Shown: in pieces, positions 17,126 through 27,618 of the stretch
Position numbering within the stretch: the stretch's first letter is position 1
Layout: the number at the start of each line of letters is the position of its first letter
DNA from: Heterostelium multicystogenum
Lineage: Eukaryota; Evosea; Eumycetozoa; Acytosteliales; Acytosteliaceae
DNA: 44,474 nucleotides
Direction: 5' to 3'
NCBI GenBank assembly: GCA_003667245.1
Contig: RCNN01000268.1
Location: forward strand, 1 to 44,474
The notes under the pieces: generated by a model
Told to the model about the DNA's origin: nothing
What the model saw: only the letters and a program-made list of their open reading frames with translations
Database searches by the model: none
Translations under genes and position numbers: made by a program

Positions 17126-17729
17126 ATGTCAAGCGATCAATCCCCTGCCCCTCGCCGTCGCCTGTCCCGGGATGACCGGCTACGCCAGTTGCTCGACGTG
17201 GCCTGGCAACTGGTGCGCGAAGAAGGCACCGACGCGCTGACCCTCGGGCATCTGGCCGAATTGGCCGGCGTTACAAAGCCGGTGGTGTATGACCATTTCG
17301 GCGATCGCGCGGGGCTGCTGGCCGCGCTGTATGAAGATTTCGACGCGCGGCAGAACCAGGTGTTTGCCGCTGCAATCGAGGCCAGCGAACCCACCCTGGA
17401 CGATCGCGCCCGGGTGATTGCCTCATGTTATGTGGACTGTGTGTTGTTGCAGGGGCGGGAAATCCGGGAGTGGTTGCGGCCCTGGCCGGGCAGCCCGGAA
17501 CTGGAAACCATCAAGCGCGAGTACGACGTGATTTTCCTCGGCAAGTGTCGCGATGCCCTCGCCCCCTTTGCCTGGACGGTGTGATTGGCCCAGCCCGGTT
17601 TACGCGCAATGCTGGGCGCAGCGGACGCCTTGTCCCATGCTGCGGCCAGCGGGGAGATCAGCCCGCTGGAGGCGCAAGAGGAGCTGTTTTGCGAGCATCA
17701 AGTCGATGGTGAGTCGAGGAGCGCGTTAG
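17126..17729 (+). CDS. TetR/AcrR family regulator, frameshifted near the 3' end
   Basis: About 200 residues. The DNA-binding domain is complete: RDDRLRQLLDVAWQLVREEGTDALTLGHLAELAGVTKPVVYDHFGDRAGLLAALYEDF. The ligand-binding domain continues to KREYDVIFLGKCRDALAPF, then a slip near 17580 and another near 17696 shift it; the next frame gives LRAMLGAADALSHAAASGEISPLEAQEELF and a stop at 17727-17729. It is divergent from the quinone reductase gene and likely represses it through the tandem repeat directly upstream. Its end overlaps the convergent GNAT gene by four bases. Confidence 0.85.
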
Positions 17730-18400
17730 CCCAGCCTTGCGTGCACGAACATCCGAGCCTTGTGGGTCATCTGGTCGAAGTGACGATCACGCTGTTTTTC
17801 GGCATCGACCATCGCCCGCTTGCCGTGCTTTTGCAGGAGGTAGGTGTGGATCTGCCGCACCTCCAGCGAGCTGTAGATCGACGCCACATCCAGCAACCCC
17901 ATCAAGCCGTCAGTGCTGTAGTCGCGGGTGTTCATCAACACCTGCGTACCGCGCACACCGCGCAGTTGAAAGCCCATGGACTCGAACGCCGGGACCTTCT
18001 CCACTGCGCAGGTCAGTTCGGCATGGGGGTAGCGAGCGAGCATGTCCTGCATCATCGCCCGCGCCACGCCTTTGCGCCGATGGCTGGCGTGCACCGCCAT
18101 GTAAGCCACGCCGCACGCCTCGAGATCGTCCTTCACCGGCAGGTACAGCAGGAAGCCGATCACCTGCTCCTGCGCGTCCAGCGCGACGATCAATTCCACC
18201 GCAATGCCCTTGGACCCGCCCAGCGCTTCCAGGTACAGGTGCACCTCGTAGCCGATGGCGTACTGGTAGACGTTGTACAGCAGGTTGCTTGCGGGGATGG
18301 CGACCATGCTGATGTCCCGTCAGGTAGTCGACCACCATCTGCAGGATCTGCGCGTTGATCGGCTCGGGCATGGGGTTTCGTAATGGGTAAGGCTGAACAT
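17726..18400 (-). CDS. GNAT family N-acetyltransferase, frameshifted near the N-terminus
   Basis: About 224 residues. The acetyl-CoA binding core is visible as VAYMAVHASHRRKGVARAMMQDMLARYPHAEL (motif A with R/QxxGxG/A written HRRKGVA), preceded by IGFLLYLPVKDD. The N-terminus is inferred at ATG 18398-18400 (MFSLTHYETP), with slips near 18385 and 18310 before VAIPASNLLYNVYQYAIGYEVHLYL. The C-terminal 60 residues (GLLDVASIYSSLEVRQIHTYLL) are an extra helical region outside the usual fold. Substrate unknown. Confidence 0.8.
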
Positions 18401-18479
18401 TTGAATTCCTGGTGTTTCATTTTAAGGCCCGGCGGATTGTACCTGCTGAAGGGCCGCCGTGGACCCGCAAGCACCCATT

Positions 18480-18611
18480 GTGGCGAGGGAGCTTGCTCCC
18501 GCTGGGCTGCGTAGCAGCCCCATTAAGCGCGCCGCGTTCTTTTCGCGGGAAAACAGGATGCAGGTTTTGGGGCTTGCTTCGCAGCCCAGCGGGAGCAAGC
18601 TCCCTCGCCAC
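18480..18611. repeat. REP doublet (REPIN), copy 2
   Basis: Outer arms GTGGCGAGGGAGCTTGCTCC at the left edge and the exact complement ending CTCCCTCGCCAC at 18611, with an inner part of about 80 bases that differs from copy 1. It lies between the divergently placed GNAT start and the LysR end. It belongs to the same family as the elements at 8571 and 36573. Confidence 0.85.
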
Positions 18612-18627
18612 AAGGGGGCTGCTCGGC

Positions 18628-19531
18628 TCATTGCGCACATACCTCCCGCAGGCAACCGCGCAGCCAGCGATGGGCCAGGTCGGCGTCCAGGCGCGGGTGC
18701 CAGAGCATCGATACGGTGAAGTCCGGGAACACGAACGGCAGCGCAAAGCGGTAGAGGTCGCTGTGCAGGTTGGCGGTATGCCGCTTCCGGCACGCTGGCG
18801 ATCAGGTCGGTGCTGCGGGCCAGGGCCAGGGCGGTCGAGAAGCCGGCGACGATGGTCACCACGTCCCGGGTCAGCCCGAGCGCTTCAAGGGCTTGATGGA
18901 TCTGGCCTTGATCGCGGCCACGCCGGGACACGTAGATGTGCTGGCCTTCGGCGAAGCGCTGCGGCGTGACTTCGCCCTGGCTGAGCGGATGGCCCTTGCG
19001 CACCACGCCGATAAACCGGTCGCGGAACAGCGCCTGGGTCAGCACCTCGGGGCTGGCGCTGCTGTCGACCACGCCGGTTTTCCAGGTCGACACTGCCATC
19101 GCGCAGCGGCGTACTGCCTTTGTCCGGCTTGTGCACGAAGCGCAACGCACGCCAGGCGCTTCCCGGGCGATCCGCGTCAACAGCGCCGGGCCGAAGTTTT
19201 CAACAAATCCGTCGCTGGTGCGCAAGGTGAAGGTGCGTACCAGTTGGCTCACATCCAGCGTCGCAGCGGGTCGCAACACCGCTTCGGCGTCCTGCACCAA
19301 CTGACTGACCTGTTCGCGCAACGCCAGAGCGCGCGGCGTGGGTACCAGGCCGCGGCCGGCACGGACCAATAACGGATCGCCGGTGGTTTCCCGAAGTCGC
19401 GCCAGCGCCCGGCTCATCGCCGACGGGCTCAGGCGCAAGCGTTGAGCGGCACGGGCGACGCTGCCTTCGGCGAGCAACACATCCAGGGTGACCAGCAGAT
19501 TGAAATCAGGTGTCGACACGGCATACCTCAT
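18628..19531 (-). CDS. LysR family transcriptional regulator, frameshifted
   Basis: About 301 residues. The N-terminal HTH is clean: TPDFNLLVTLDVLLAEGSVARAAQRLRLSPSAMSRALARLRETTGDPLLVRAGRGLVPTPRA. The effector domain reads TFTLRTSDGFVENFGPALLTRIAREAPGVR up to a slip near 19080, then EVLTQALFRDRFIGVVRKGHPLSQG, and after another slip near 18780 ends with LRGCLREVCAQ and TGA at 18628-18630. The start could be ATG 19531 or GTG 19519. It is divergent from an MFS exporter gene 100 bases away, its likely target. Confidence 0.85.
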
Positions 19532-19630
19532 AGGGCGTTTGGCGCACGTATAAAGTGCAAATGCTGCGCCTTCCGCCATGTTAGGTGACGGCGTAGATTT
19601 CTGACAGCGGTCAAACCCTGGAGCCTCTTG

Positions 19631-20857
19631 ATGAAATCACCTGCACCCCGTGGCGCTCTCGTCGCCCTGTCACTGTCCATGTTGCTGGCGTCCTTGGGCA
19701 CCAGCATCGCCAACGTCGGCCTGCCGAGCCTGGTGCAGGCGTTTGATGCATCGTTCCAGGCGGCGCAGTGGGTGGTGCTCGCCTACTTGCTGGCGATTAC
19801 CGCGGTGATCGTCAGCGTCGGGCGACTGGGCGACCTGATGGGCCGCAGCCGCCTGCTCTTGGCCGGGTGTTGCTCTTTCACCGTTGCCTCGGCCCTGTGC
19901 GGCATGGCTCCGTCCCTCGGGCTGTTGATTGCGGCCGCGCCCTGCAAGGCCTGGGCGCGGCGGTCATGATGGCGATGACCATGGCGCTGGTGGGCGCCAC
20001 CGTGACCAAGGAACGCACCGGCCGCGCCATGGGGTTGCTGGGCACGATGTCGGCCATGGGTACCGCGCTGGGGCCAAGCCTTGGCGGGTGTTGATCGCGG
20101 GGTTTGGCTGGCGCGCGCTGTTTTTCATCACCGTGCCGCTGGGTTTGCTGACATTTGCCCTCGCCCGGCGTTTATCTGCGCGTCGACCGCCATGGGCTAC
20201 AGCCCGCGCAATCCGGGTTCAGTTTCTTGTCGACACTACGGGATTCAACGCTAAGCGCTGGCCTGGCCATGAGCGCGCTGGTATCGGCGGTGATGATGGC
20301 GACCTTGGTGGTCGGGCCCTTCTACCTGACCCACGGTGCAGGCCTCAACCCCGCCTGGATGGGCCTGACAATGGCAGTCGGGCCCTGCGTTTCGGCATTG
20401 ACGGGCATCCCTGCGGGACGTTTGACCGACCGTTTCGGCAGCGGCCTGATGACCATCGCCGGGCTGCTGGCGATGCTGGCGGGCTGCCTGCTGCTCTCGC
20501 TGGCGCCGCTGAACCTTGGGGTTGCCGGGTATATCACCCCGCTGATCATCCTCACCCTCGGCTACGCCCAGTTTCAAGCCGCCAACAACACCGCCGTGAT
20601 GAGCGACGTACTGCCAGACCGCCGTGGCGTGATCGCCGGCTTGCTTAATCTGTCGCGCAATCTGGGCCTGATTCGCCGGGGCTTCGGCCTTGGGCGCAGT
20701 GTTTTCGCAGGTTTCAGGTGACCTCTCCACGGCCACTCCCGGCGACGTGGGAAGTGGGATGCAAGCCACGTTCGGCGTGGCATTGGCACTGATTGGTGCA
20801 GGTCTTTTCCTGGCCCTACGCGTCCGGTTCCGCGTAACACCTGTCTTGACAAGGTAA
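19631..20857 (+). CDS. MFS drug-exporter-like transporter, frameshifted
   Basis: About 408 residues, 12 or more transmembrane helices. The family pattern of the 14-TMS/12-TMS drug:H+ antiporters appears in pieces: LSMLLASLGTSIANVGLPSLVQAF, VGRLGDLMGRSRLLLAGC (motif A between helices 2 and 3), ALQGLGAAVMMAM and LGTMSAMGTALGPSLGG (motif C) in the first half. The second half has FSFLSTLRDSTLSAGLAMSALVSA and NNTAVMSDVLPDRRGVIAGLLNLSRNLGLI. Slips occur near 19935, 20085, 20170 and 20680. It is divergent from LysR, the usual arrangement of an inducible efflux pump; the substrate is unknown. Confidence 0.8.
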
Positions 20858-20873
20858 AATCGTAACGACTATT

Positions 20874-20888
20874 GTCTGACAACCTGAT
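20874..20888. promoter_or_regulatory. GntR/FCD operator, copy 1 (before the regulator gene)
   Basis: GTCTGACAACCTGAT, preceded by TT, gives the perfect palindrome TTGTCTGACAA, matching the GTnnnAC core of FadR/LldR-type GntR operators. It lies 15 bases upstream of the regulator ATG. The same 15 bases recur at 21673-21687 before lhgO. Confidence 0.7.
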
Positions 20889-20902
20889 TACCAAGGTTTT
20901 CC

Positions 20903-21614
20903 ATGCTTGAGCTCCAGCGCCCTGATTCGCTCGTTATGCGCGTTGTCAGCGCCATTCGTGCAGAAATCGATTCCGGCCAACTGGCGCCCGAAGCGCGCCT
21001 GCCCACCGAACAGCAACTGGCTGAACAACTCAATGTCAGCCGTTCGGTGGTGCGCGAAGCGATTGCCCAGCTCAAGGCCGACGGCGTACTGACCGCACGG
21101 CGTGGCCTGGGCTCATTTATCTCGCAAACCCCGGCCGGCACCGTGTTCCGCTTCCCGGAAAAAAACGGTCGCCGCCCGGACCTGGCGCAGATGTTCGAAG
21201 TGCGCCTGTGGATCGAAAACCCAGGCCGCCTCGATTGCCGCCCAACGCCGCGACGCCGCCGACCTGCAGCGCATGAAGACCGCCCTGCAGGAAATGCACG
21301 ACAAGCGCGCCGACTTCGACGCCGCCGCCCTGGCCGATGTGGAATTCCATCGCGCCATCGCCGAGGCCAGCAAGAACGACTATTTCGTGGCCTTCCATGA
21401 CTTCCTCAGAAGCCAACTGGCCAGCGCCCGCAAGACCGCCTGGGAAAACTCCGCCACCCGCTTTGTCAGCGGCTCGGCCGATGCCACCCAGGAACACACC
21501 GCGCTCTACCAGGCCATCGTCGACGGTGATGCCCAAGGCGCCGCCGCCTGTGCCGAGGCTCACTTGCGCGCCGCAGCAAGGCGCCTGCATCTGGAACTGC
21601 CCGCTATCAATTGA
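20903..21614 (+). CDS. lhgR: GntR (FCD) regulator of L-2-hydroxyglutarate oxidation, one frameshift
   Basis: About 237 residues. The winged HTH reads IDSGQLAPEARLPTEQQLAEQLNVSRSVVREAIAQLKADGVLTARRGLGSFIS; the FCD ligand domain reads FEVRLWIE, then after a slip near 21225, ALADVEFHRAIAEASKNDYF and DATQEHTALYQAIVDGDAQGAAACAEAHL, with the Asp and three His of the FCD metal site. It sits directly before lhgO and shares an identical 15-base upstream motif with it, so it probably represses itself and lhgO and responds to L-2-hydroxyglutarate, as reported for LhgR in P. putida. The symbol rests on this context. Confidence 0.8.
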
Positions 21615-21672
21615 CCGATCCGAACCCTTTTAAAGCGTGCCGATGGCGCGCTGTTTTTTAACAAAACCATTA

Positions 21673-21687
21673 GTCTGACAACCTGAT
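21673..21687. promoter_or_regulatory. GntR/FCD operator, copy 2 (before lhgO)
   Basis: GTCTGACAACCTGAT, identical over 15 bases to 20874-20888, located 33 bases before the lhgO ATG. The flanking bases give TAGTCTGACAA, one mismatch from the palindrome of copy 1. Confidence 0.7.
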
Positions 21688-21719
21688 AAGCAGACTGAAA
21701 TGCGTAGGTACTCAAAACA

Positions 21720-22914
21720 ATGATTTATGACTTTTGCATCATCGGTGGCGGCATCGTCGGTTTGGCCACCGCGATGGAGTTGCTCAAGCGCCAGCCCAAC
21801 GCCTCGCTGGTGATCCTGGAGAAGGAAAGCCTGCTGGCCAAGCACCAGACCGGCCATAACAGCGGCGTGATCCATGCCGGCATCTACTACGCGCCGGGCA
21901 GCCTCAAGGCCGACTTGTGCAAACGCGGCGCCGAAGCCACGAAGCAGTTCTGCACCGAGCACGGGATCAAGTTCGAGGTGTGCGGCAAGTTGCTGGTGGC
22001 CTCGACTGATCTGGAAGTACAACGGATGGAAGCGCTGTACGCCCGCTCGCAGCTCAACGGCATGAAAGTCGAACGCCTGGACGCCGACCAGTTGCGCCAG
22101 CGCGAACCGAACATCGTCGGGCTGGGCGGGCTGTTTCTCGACGCCACCGGCATTGTCGATTACCGCGAAGTCTGCGAAACCATGGCCCGGGTGATTCGTC
22201 GCGCCGGCGGGGAAATCTGCCTGGAACGCACCGTCACTGCGATCGTCGAGGACACCGACAAAGTCACCGTCAGCACCCGGGGCGAAAAGCTGGCAGGCCA
22301 GGCATCTGGTGGTGTGTGCAGGTTTGCAATCGGACCGCCTGGCCGTGATGGCCGGCGTCAAGATCGACCACCAGATCATCCCGTTCCGTGGCGAATACTT
22401 CCGCTTGCCGGAATCGAAGAACACCATCGTCAACCACCTGATCTACCCGATTCCCGACCCGGAGCTGCCCTTCCTCGGCGTGCACCTGACCCGCATGATC
22501 GACGGCAGCGTCACCGTTGGCCCGAATGCCGTACTCGGCCTGGGTCGCGAGAACTACCGCAAATTCTCGGTGAACTGGCGCGACGTGGCGCAGTACGCGA
22601 GCTTCCCGGGCTTCTGGAAAACCATCTGGCAGAACCTCGGTTCGGGCAGCGTCGAGATGAAAAACTCGCTGTTCAAGTCCGGCTACCTGGAGCAGTGCCG
22701 CAAGTACTGCCCATCGCTCAACATCGAAGACCTGCTGCCTTATGAAGCCGGCATCCGCGCCCAGGCCGTGATGCGCGACGGCACCCTGGTGCACGACTTC
22801 CTGTTCGCCCAGACCCCGCGAATGCTCCACGTGTGCAATGCGCCCTCACCCGCTGCCACCTCCGCGATTCCCATCGGCTCGATGATCGCCGACCGCATGT
22901 TCAAGCCCCACTGA
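21720..22914 (+). CDS. lhgO: L-2-hydroxyglutarate oxidase LhgO, one frameshift
   Basis: FAD-dependent, membrane-associated oxidase that converts L-2-hydroxyglutarate to 2-oxoglutarate and feeds electrons to the quinone pool. About 397 residues, the normal length. Seen: FCIIGGGIVGLATAMELLKR (FAD-binding GxGxxG), LEKESLLAKHQTGHNSGVIHAGIYY near residue 40, DATGIVDYREVCETMA, and PFRGEYFRL, SVTVGPNAVLGLGRENY and PYEAGIRAQAVMRDGTLVHDF in the C-terminal part. A slip near 22300 breaks the frame. csiD (glutarate hydroxylase), the usual partner in glutarate catabolism, is not adjacent. Confidence 0.9.
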
Positions 22915-22972
22915 CGCACCGCACCACGCCTCACTTTGACAATAAATATAATGACTCATAAGGAAGTACAGA

Positions 22973-24300
22973 ATGACGGCTACAGCCCGCACCCCGGACG
23001 TTGAAACCCCCGAGCAAACCAGGAAACGCCTGCGCAAAGTCGCGGCCGCGACGATCTTCGGTTCGATGCTGGAGTGGTATGATTTTTACCTGTACGCCAC
23101 CATGGCGGCGATTGTGTTCTCGAAGATTTTCTTCGATAACAGCGACCCGAAAGCCGCTACGCTGATGGCGTTTTTCCACCTTTGCCATCGGCTTCATCGC
23201 GCGCCCGTTCGGCGGCATTCTGTTTGGCTACCTGGGCGACAAGTTCGGGCGTAAACAAGTGCTGGTGCTGACCTTCTGCATGATGGGCGTGTGCACCACG
23301 TTGATCGGGCTGATCCCCAGCTACGCCTCCATCGGCATCTGGGCGCCGATCGTGCTGGTGTTTATCCGCATCATCCAGGGCCTGGGGGCCGGTGCCGAAC
23401 TGTCCGGCGCGGCGGTTACCTCCTACGAGCACGCCTCAGAAGGCAAGCGCGGCAGCCAGGGTGCGTGGCCGGCGCTCGGGCTGAACCTGGGCTTGCTGCT
23501 GTCTTCGCTGACCGTGTACCTGCTGACCATCAACGGCAATGAATTCCTGCTGGCCGGCGGCTGGCGGATTCCGTTCATTTGCAGCATCGCGCTGGTGGGT
23601 GTGGGCCTGTGGGTGCGCAACAGCATCCCGGAAACCCCGGAATTCAAGGAACTGAGCAAGGAAACCGCAAAGGCCAAGGCGTCGCCGCTCAAGGCGCTGT
23701 TCAAGAACGACCTCAAGGGCCTGGCCGTGGTGTTCTTCGTGGCGATTGGCTACAACGCGCTGAGCTACATCTTCAAGACCTTTTCCCTGGCTTACCTCAC
23801 CCAGTTCAAGGGTGTCGATGTGCACGTCACGTCGCTGTCGGTGACCATTGCCAGCCTGATCGCCATCGTCGCCGTGCCATGCTTCGGCTGGTTGTGCGAC
23901 AAGTGGAGCAGCAAGACCGTGCTGATGCTCGGCGGCCTGCTGTCGCTGCTGTTTGCCTACCCGTTCCTTGCGCTGCTCAATACCGGTGAAAGCCTGATGA
24001 TCTACGTCGCCATTGGCGTGGGCACCGGCATCCTCGCGCCGATGATGTTTGCGCCGCAGGGTTCGTTCCTGAGCCGCCAGTTCCCGACCCAGACCCGCTC
24101 CTCGGGCTTTGGCACCGGGCGGGAAATCGGCACCGCGATCGCAGGTGGCCTGGCGCCATTAGGGGCGTTGTCGATGGTGGCGGCGTCGGCCACTCACTCC
24201 ACTGATGGCGTTTGTGATAATCCTCGCGATCTCGTCCCTGCTGGTGGTGGTGTTCGCCTTGTGCGATCAGGGCCGTAAACACTCGGCATTCAAGAACTGA
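22973..24300 (+). CDS. MHS-family MFS transporter (shikimate/2-oxoglutarate permease type), frameshifted
   Basis: About 441 residues, 12 transmembrane helices. The MHS signature is clear: ATIFGSMLEWYDFYLYATMAAIVF at helix 1 and GYLGDKFGRKQVLVLTFCMMG at the helix 2-3 loop, with IRIIQGLGAGAELSGAAV and NSIPETPEF in the first half and GWLCDKWSSKTVLML in the second. Slips occur near 23170 and 24165-24205; the last codons are QGRKHSAFKN-stop. It is the third gene of the lhgR-lhgO set, 58 bases after lhgO, so uptake of L-2-hydroxyglutarate or a related dicarboxylate is likely, an inference from context. Confidence 0.85.
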
Positions 24301-24381
24301 GGCAAAAAGTTCGGACCAACGGGTGCATGGATGCCCCTTCATCGCGCATCATGGGCACTTTCAAGCTCAAGGGAAACGTCC

Positions 24382-25238
24382 ATGCGCGTTCTGTCATTGA
24401 TGATGGGTCTTACGACGCTGGCCGCCAGTCTGGTGTTTACCGCCCAGGCGCAGGCGGGTGAAGAAAGCCTGTTGGTCGACTCGATCAATCAATACCGCAG
24501 CCAGGTCCAGCGCTGCGGCAACCAGGGTTCCCAGGAATTGCCACCGCTGGCCAGCGACACGCGGCTGGTGTTGCCGGTCAACAGTGTCGGCGACTTGCAG
24601 CAGGCGCTGGCGCGGGCGGCGTACCCGATGGTCAACGTCCAGGCCATCAGCCTGTCCGGGCCCAGGAACGCCGAAGCCGCGATGAAAGCCGTGCGCGAAA
24701 GTTTTTGCCGGGTGGTGCTCGACCCGCAGTTCATTGATATCGGCGTGAGCAACAGCGGCCAGGACTGGCGCATCGTGCTGGCCCGCCCGCTGCTGACCAG
24801 CGGCCTGGGCGAGACCCAGACCGAAGGCAAGAAGGTGCTCGACCTGATCAACACCGCCCGCCAGCAACCACGCCAATGTGGCGCCCAGGCCTTTGCCGCC
24901 ACCACGCCCTGAGCTGGAACGAAAGCACTCGCCAACGCCGCCGCCGGCCACGCGCGCAACATGGCCAACGGCAACTTCTTCGATCACCTGGACCACGATG
25001 GCCGCACCCCGGGTGACCGGGCTGAACTGGCAGGCTACATCGGCCAGCAGATCGGCGAGAACATCGCTGCCGGCATGGACACCCCACGCAAGGTGGTCGA
25101 CGGCTGGCTGGCCAGCCCGGGCACTGTGCCAACCTGATGAACCCGCAGTTCCGCGAAATGGGCGCCGCCTACGCCATGGACCCGAAAAGTGATGCCGGCA
25201 TCTACTGGACCGGTTTGTTTGGCGTGCAGCAGCAATAA
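24382..25238 (+). CDS. CAP/SCP-domain exported protein, frameshifted
   Basis: About 285 residues with a Sec signal peptide (MGLTTLAASLVFTAQAQAG, cleavage near residue 24). The first 130 residues form an unassigned domain with two Cys; the second part is a CAP (SCP/PR1) domain: [82 protein letters not shown] and GAAYAMDP. The His and Glu of the CAP cavity are kept. Slips occur near 24905 and 25120. Bacterial CAP proteins are extracellular or periplasmic, with few functions proven. Confidence 0.85.
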
Positions 25239-25377
25239 CGGTTTGTATCCCAACGTATCTTCCCGGCGAGGCGACACACTGCGAGGTGCAGGGCCCCGGC
25301 GATGACACATTGCGGATACGCCGGCGCGGTTTCCTGTGCACACCGGCCCACCCCGGGCCACTTGCGAGGAAACCGTC

Positions 25378-25797
25378 ATGTCCCAGAACAGCACCGTGCT
25401 CTACACCGGCAAAACCCACACCACCGGCGGGCGTGAAGGCGCGTCCCACAGCGATGACCTGCACCTGGACATCAAGCTGTCGCCGCCCGGCTCCAAGGCG
25501 CCCGGCACCAACCCCGAGCAACTGTTTGGTGCCGGCTGGTCCGCCTGCTTTATCGGCGCAATGGGCAAAGCTGCACAAACCCTTCACATCCGCCTGCCCG
25601 CCGACACGGCAGTGAGTGCCGAAGTGGACCTGGTGAACAGCCCGGAAGATGGCTATTACCTACAGGCGCGCCTGCGGGTCAGCCTGCCGGTATCGAACAC
25701 TCGGCGGCGCAGGCTCTGGTGGACCCGTGCCCACCAGACGTGCCCGTATTCCAAGGCCACCCGCGGCAATATCGCGGTAACGATTACGGTGGCCTGA
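25378..25797 (+). CDS. ohr: Organic hydroperoxide resistance protein Ohr (compensated frameshift)
   Basis: Thiol peroxidase that reduces organic hydroperoxides using two cysteines and lipoylated partners. 139 residues. The N-terminus is typical (LYTGKTHTTGGREG) and both catalytic Cys are present, in FGAGWSACFIGAMG and in HQTCPYSKATRGN, but between them, near 25690-25730, about 13 residues are replaced (VSNTRRRRLWWT). A lost G followed by an extra C about 40 bases later explains this, so the frame survives by error compensation. No OhrR gene is adjacent. Confidence 0.88.
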   Translation: MSQNSTVLYTGKTHTTGGREGASHSDDLHLDIKLSPPGSKAPGTNPEQLFGAGWSACFIGAMGKAAQTLHIRLPADTAVSAEVDLVNSPEDGYYLQARLRVSLPVSNTRRRRLWWTRAHQTCPYSKATRGNIAVTITVA

Positions 25798-25937
25798 AGG
25801 GAGCTCAGCGAAGCATTATCCGGCCGAGACACTAAAGTGCCATCTAGTGGATAATCCCGCTGAACTGGCTGAGTCCCGGGATGTCTGTAGCTTGGCATCC
25901 CTACCTCAGCGAACCGTGGCAAGAAGGCGTTCACCGA

Positions 25938-27615
25938 ATGACAAACTGGCTGCAAGGCGGCGGCGAAATGGCCGAACGGGTCCGGCATCACGACTGGGCC
26001 AATACGCCATTGGGGCCTTTGGAACACTGGCCGGACGTACTGAAGACCACCGTCGCCCTGTGTCTTGCCTCCAGTTTCCCCCAGGCGATCGTCTGGGGGC
26101 CTGCGCTGATCACGCTTTACAACGACGGGTTTATCCCGATTCTCGGCGACAAGCCTGATGCCCTCGGGCGGCCATTCAACGAGATCTGGCAGGAAGCCTG
26201 GCCCGAGATCAGTCCGATCGCGGATGCCGCCTTCGCAGGTGAAGCCACCTTTATCGAAAACTTCCCGCTGACGATCGAACGCGGCGGCGCGCCGGAGCAG
26301 GCGTACTTCACCTTCTGCTACAGCCCGATCCGCGACGTACAGGGTAAGGTGGTCGGCATGCTCGACACCGTGACCGAAACCACCGCCACCGTGGTTTTGT
26401 CCCAGCGCCTGGCCGAGCTGAATGCAAGCCTGGAGCAGCGCGTCACCGAAAGGACCACCCTGCTGACCCAGACCGAAGCCGCCTTGCGTCAATCGCAAAA
26501 AGCTTGAAGCCATCGGCCAGTTGACCGGTGGCGTGGCCCACGACTTCAACAACCTGCTGACCATCATTCGCTCATCCGTCGACTTCCTGCGGATGCCGAG
26601 CCTGTCCGAAGAGCGTCGCCAGCGCTACATGAGCGCGGTCACCGACACGGTGGACCGGGCGGCAAATTGACCAGCCAGTTGCTCGCATTTGCCCGGCGCC
26701 AGCCGCTGAACCCGGAAGTGTTCGATGCAGGCCTGCGGGTGAAAAACATCGGCGAGATGCTCGAGACGGTGACTGGCGCGCGGATTCATGTGCACGTCGA
26801 ACTGCCCGGGCAGCCGTGCTACATCCGCGCCGACTCCAGCCAGTTTGAAACCGCCCTGATCAACATCGCCCTCAACGCCCGGGACGCGATGAACGGCCAG
26901 GGTAGCCTGACCCTGCGATTGGACGCCGATCAAGCACTGCCGAGCATCCGTGGTGACGCCGGTTTCACGCCAGGCGTTCATCGCCATTTCACTCACCGAC
27001 ACCGGCAGCGGGATTCCCGGGGAAACGTTCGAGCGCATCTTCGAACCCTTCTTCACCACCAAGGAAGTCGGCAAGGGCACCGGCCTGGGACTGTCCCAGG
27101 TGTTCGGCTTCGCCAAGCAATCGGGCGGCAACGTCGATGTGGCCAGCCAGGTTGGCCAGGGCACGGTGTTTACCCTGTACTTGCCGCAAGTGGTACCTGA
27201 AGAGAGCTTCCAACGTGACACCCCGGACACCTGCGGGCTGATCACCGAATGCGCCCAGCGCCATATCCTGGTGGTGGAAGACAACCTGGAAGTGGGCCGC
27301 TTTGCCAATCAGATCCTCCAGGACCTCGGCTACCAGACCACCTGGGCAACCAATGCCGAACAGGCGCTGGAACTGGCCGGCGCAGACGCGTTGGGGTTCG
27401 ATGCGGTGTTTTCCGACGTGGTGATGCCCGGCATCACCGGGGTGGCCCTGGCCAGGGAACTGCGACGCCGCCGGCCCGGCCTGCCGGTGGTACTGACCTC
27501 GGGCTACAGCGAGGAACTGGCGGAAAGCGGCTATGAAGGCCTGGTGTTCCTGCCCAAGCCCTACTCGGCCGACCAGGTCTCACAGGTGCTGGCCAAGGCG
27601 CTGCTCAAGGGCTGA
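25938..27615 (+). CDS. Hybrid sensor histidine kinase with receiver domain, frameshifted
   Basis: About 558 residues and soluble (no transmembrane segment). Order: an N-terminal PAS-like sensor (about 25-170, with WPDVLKTTVALCLASSFPQAIVWGP and FCYSPIRDVQGKVVGML), a coiled-coil linker, HisKA with LEAIGQLTGGVAHDFNNLLTII (phospho-His), HATPase with NIALNARDAM (N box) and TDTGSGIPGETFERIFEPFFTTKEVGKGTGLGLS (G1/F/G2), and a REC domain HILVVEDNLEV with Asp in FSDVVMPGITG and the Lys of LPKPY. Slips occur near 26505, 26665 and 26960. ATG 25938 is chosen by the conserved start; an in-frame ATG at 25881 is the alternative. No DNA-binding response regulator is adjacent. Confidence 0.85.
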
Positions 27616-27618
27616 GGC

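Noticed and set aside
18422..18627. C-terminal extension of the minus-strand LysR frame through the REPIN
   Set aside because: The extension results from a frameshift; the expected LysR C-terminus ends at 18628 in another frame, and the rest is repeat DNA.
22931..22960. TTGACA and TATAAT-like words before the MHS transporter gene
   Set aside because: The two hexamers are only about eight bases apart, not 16-18, so they do not form one sigma-70 promoter.
24394..25587. Long minus-strand open frame of about 397 codons
   Set aside because: It is fully antisense to the CAP-domain gene and the ohr start; it has no protein-family pattern and is explained by high GC third positions.
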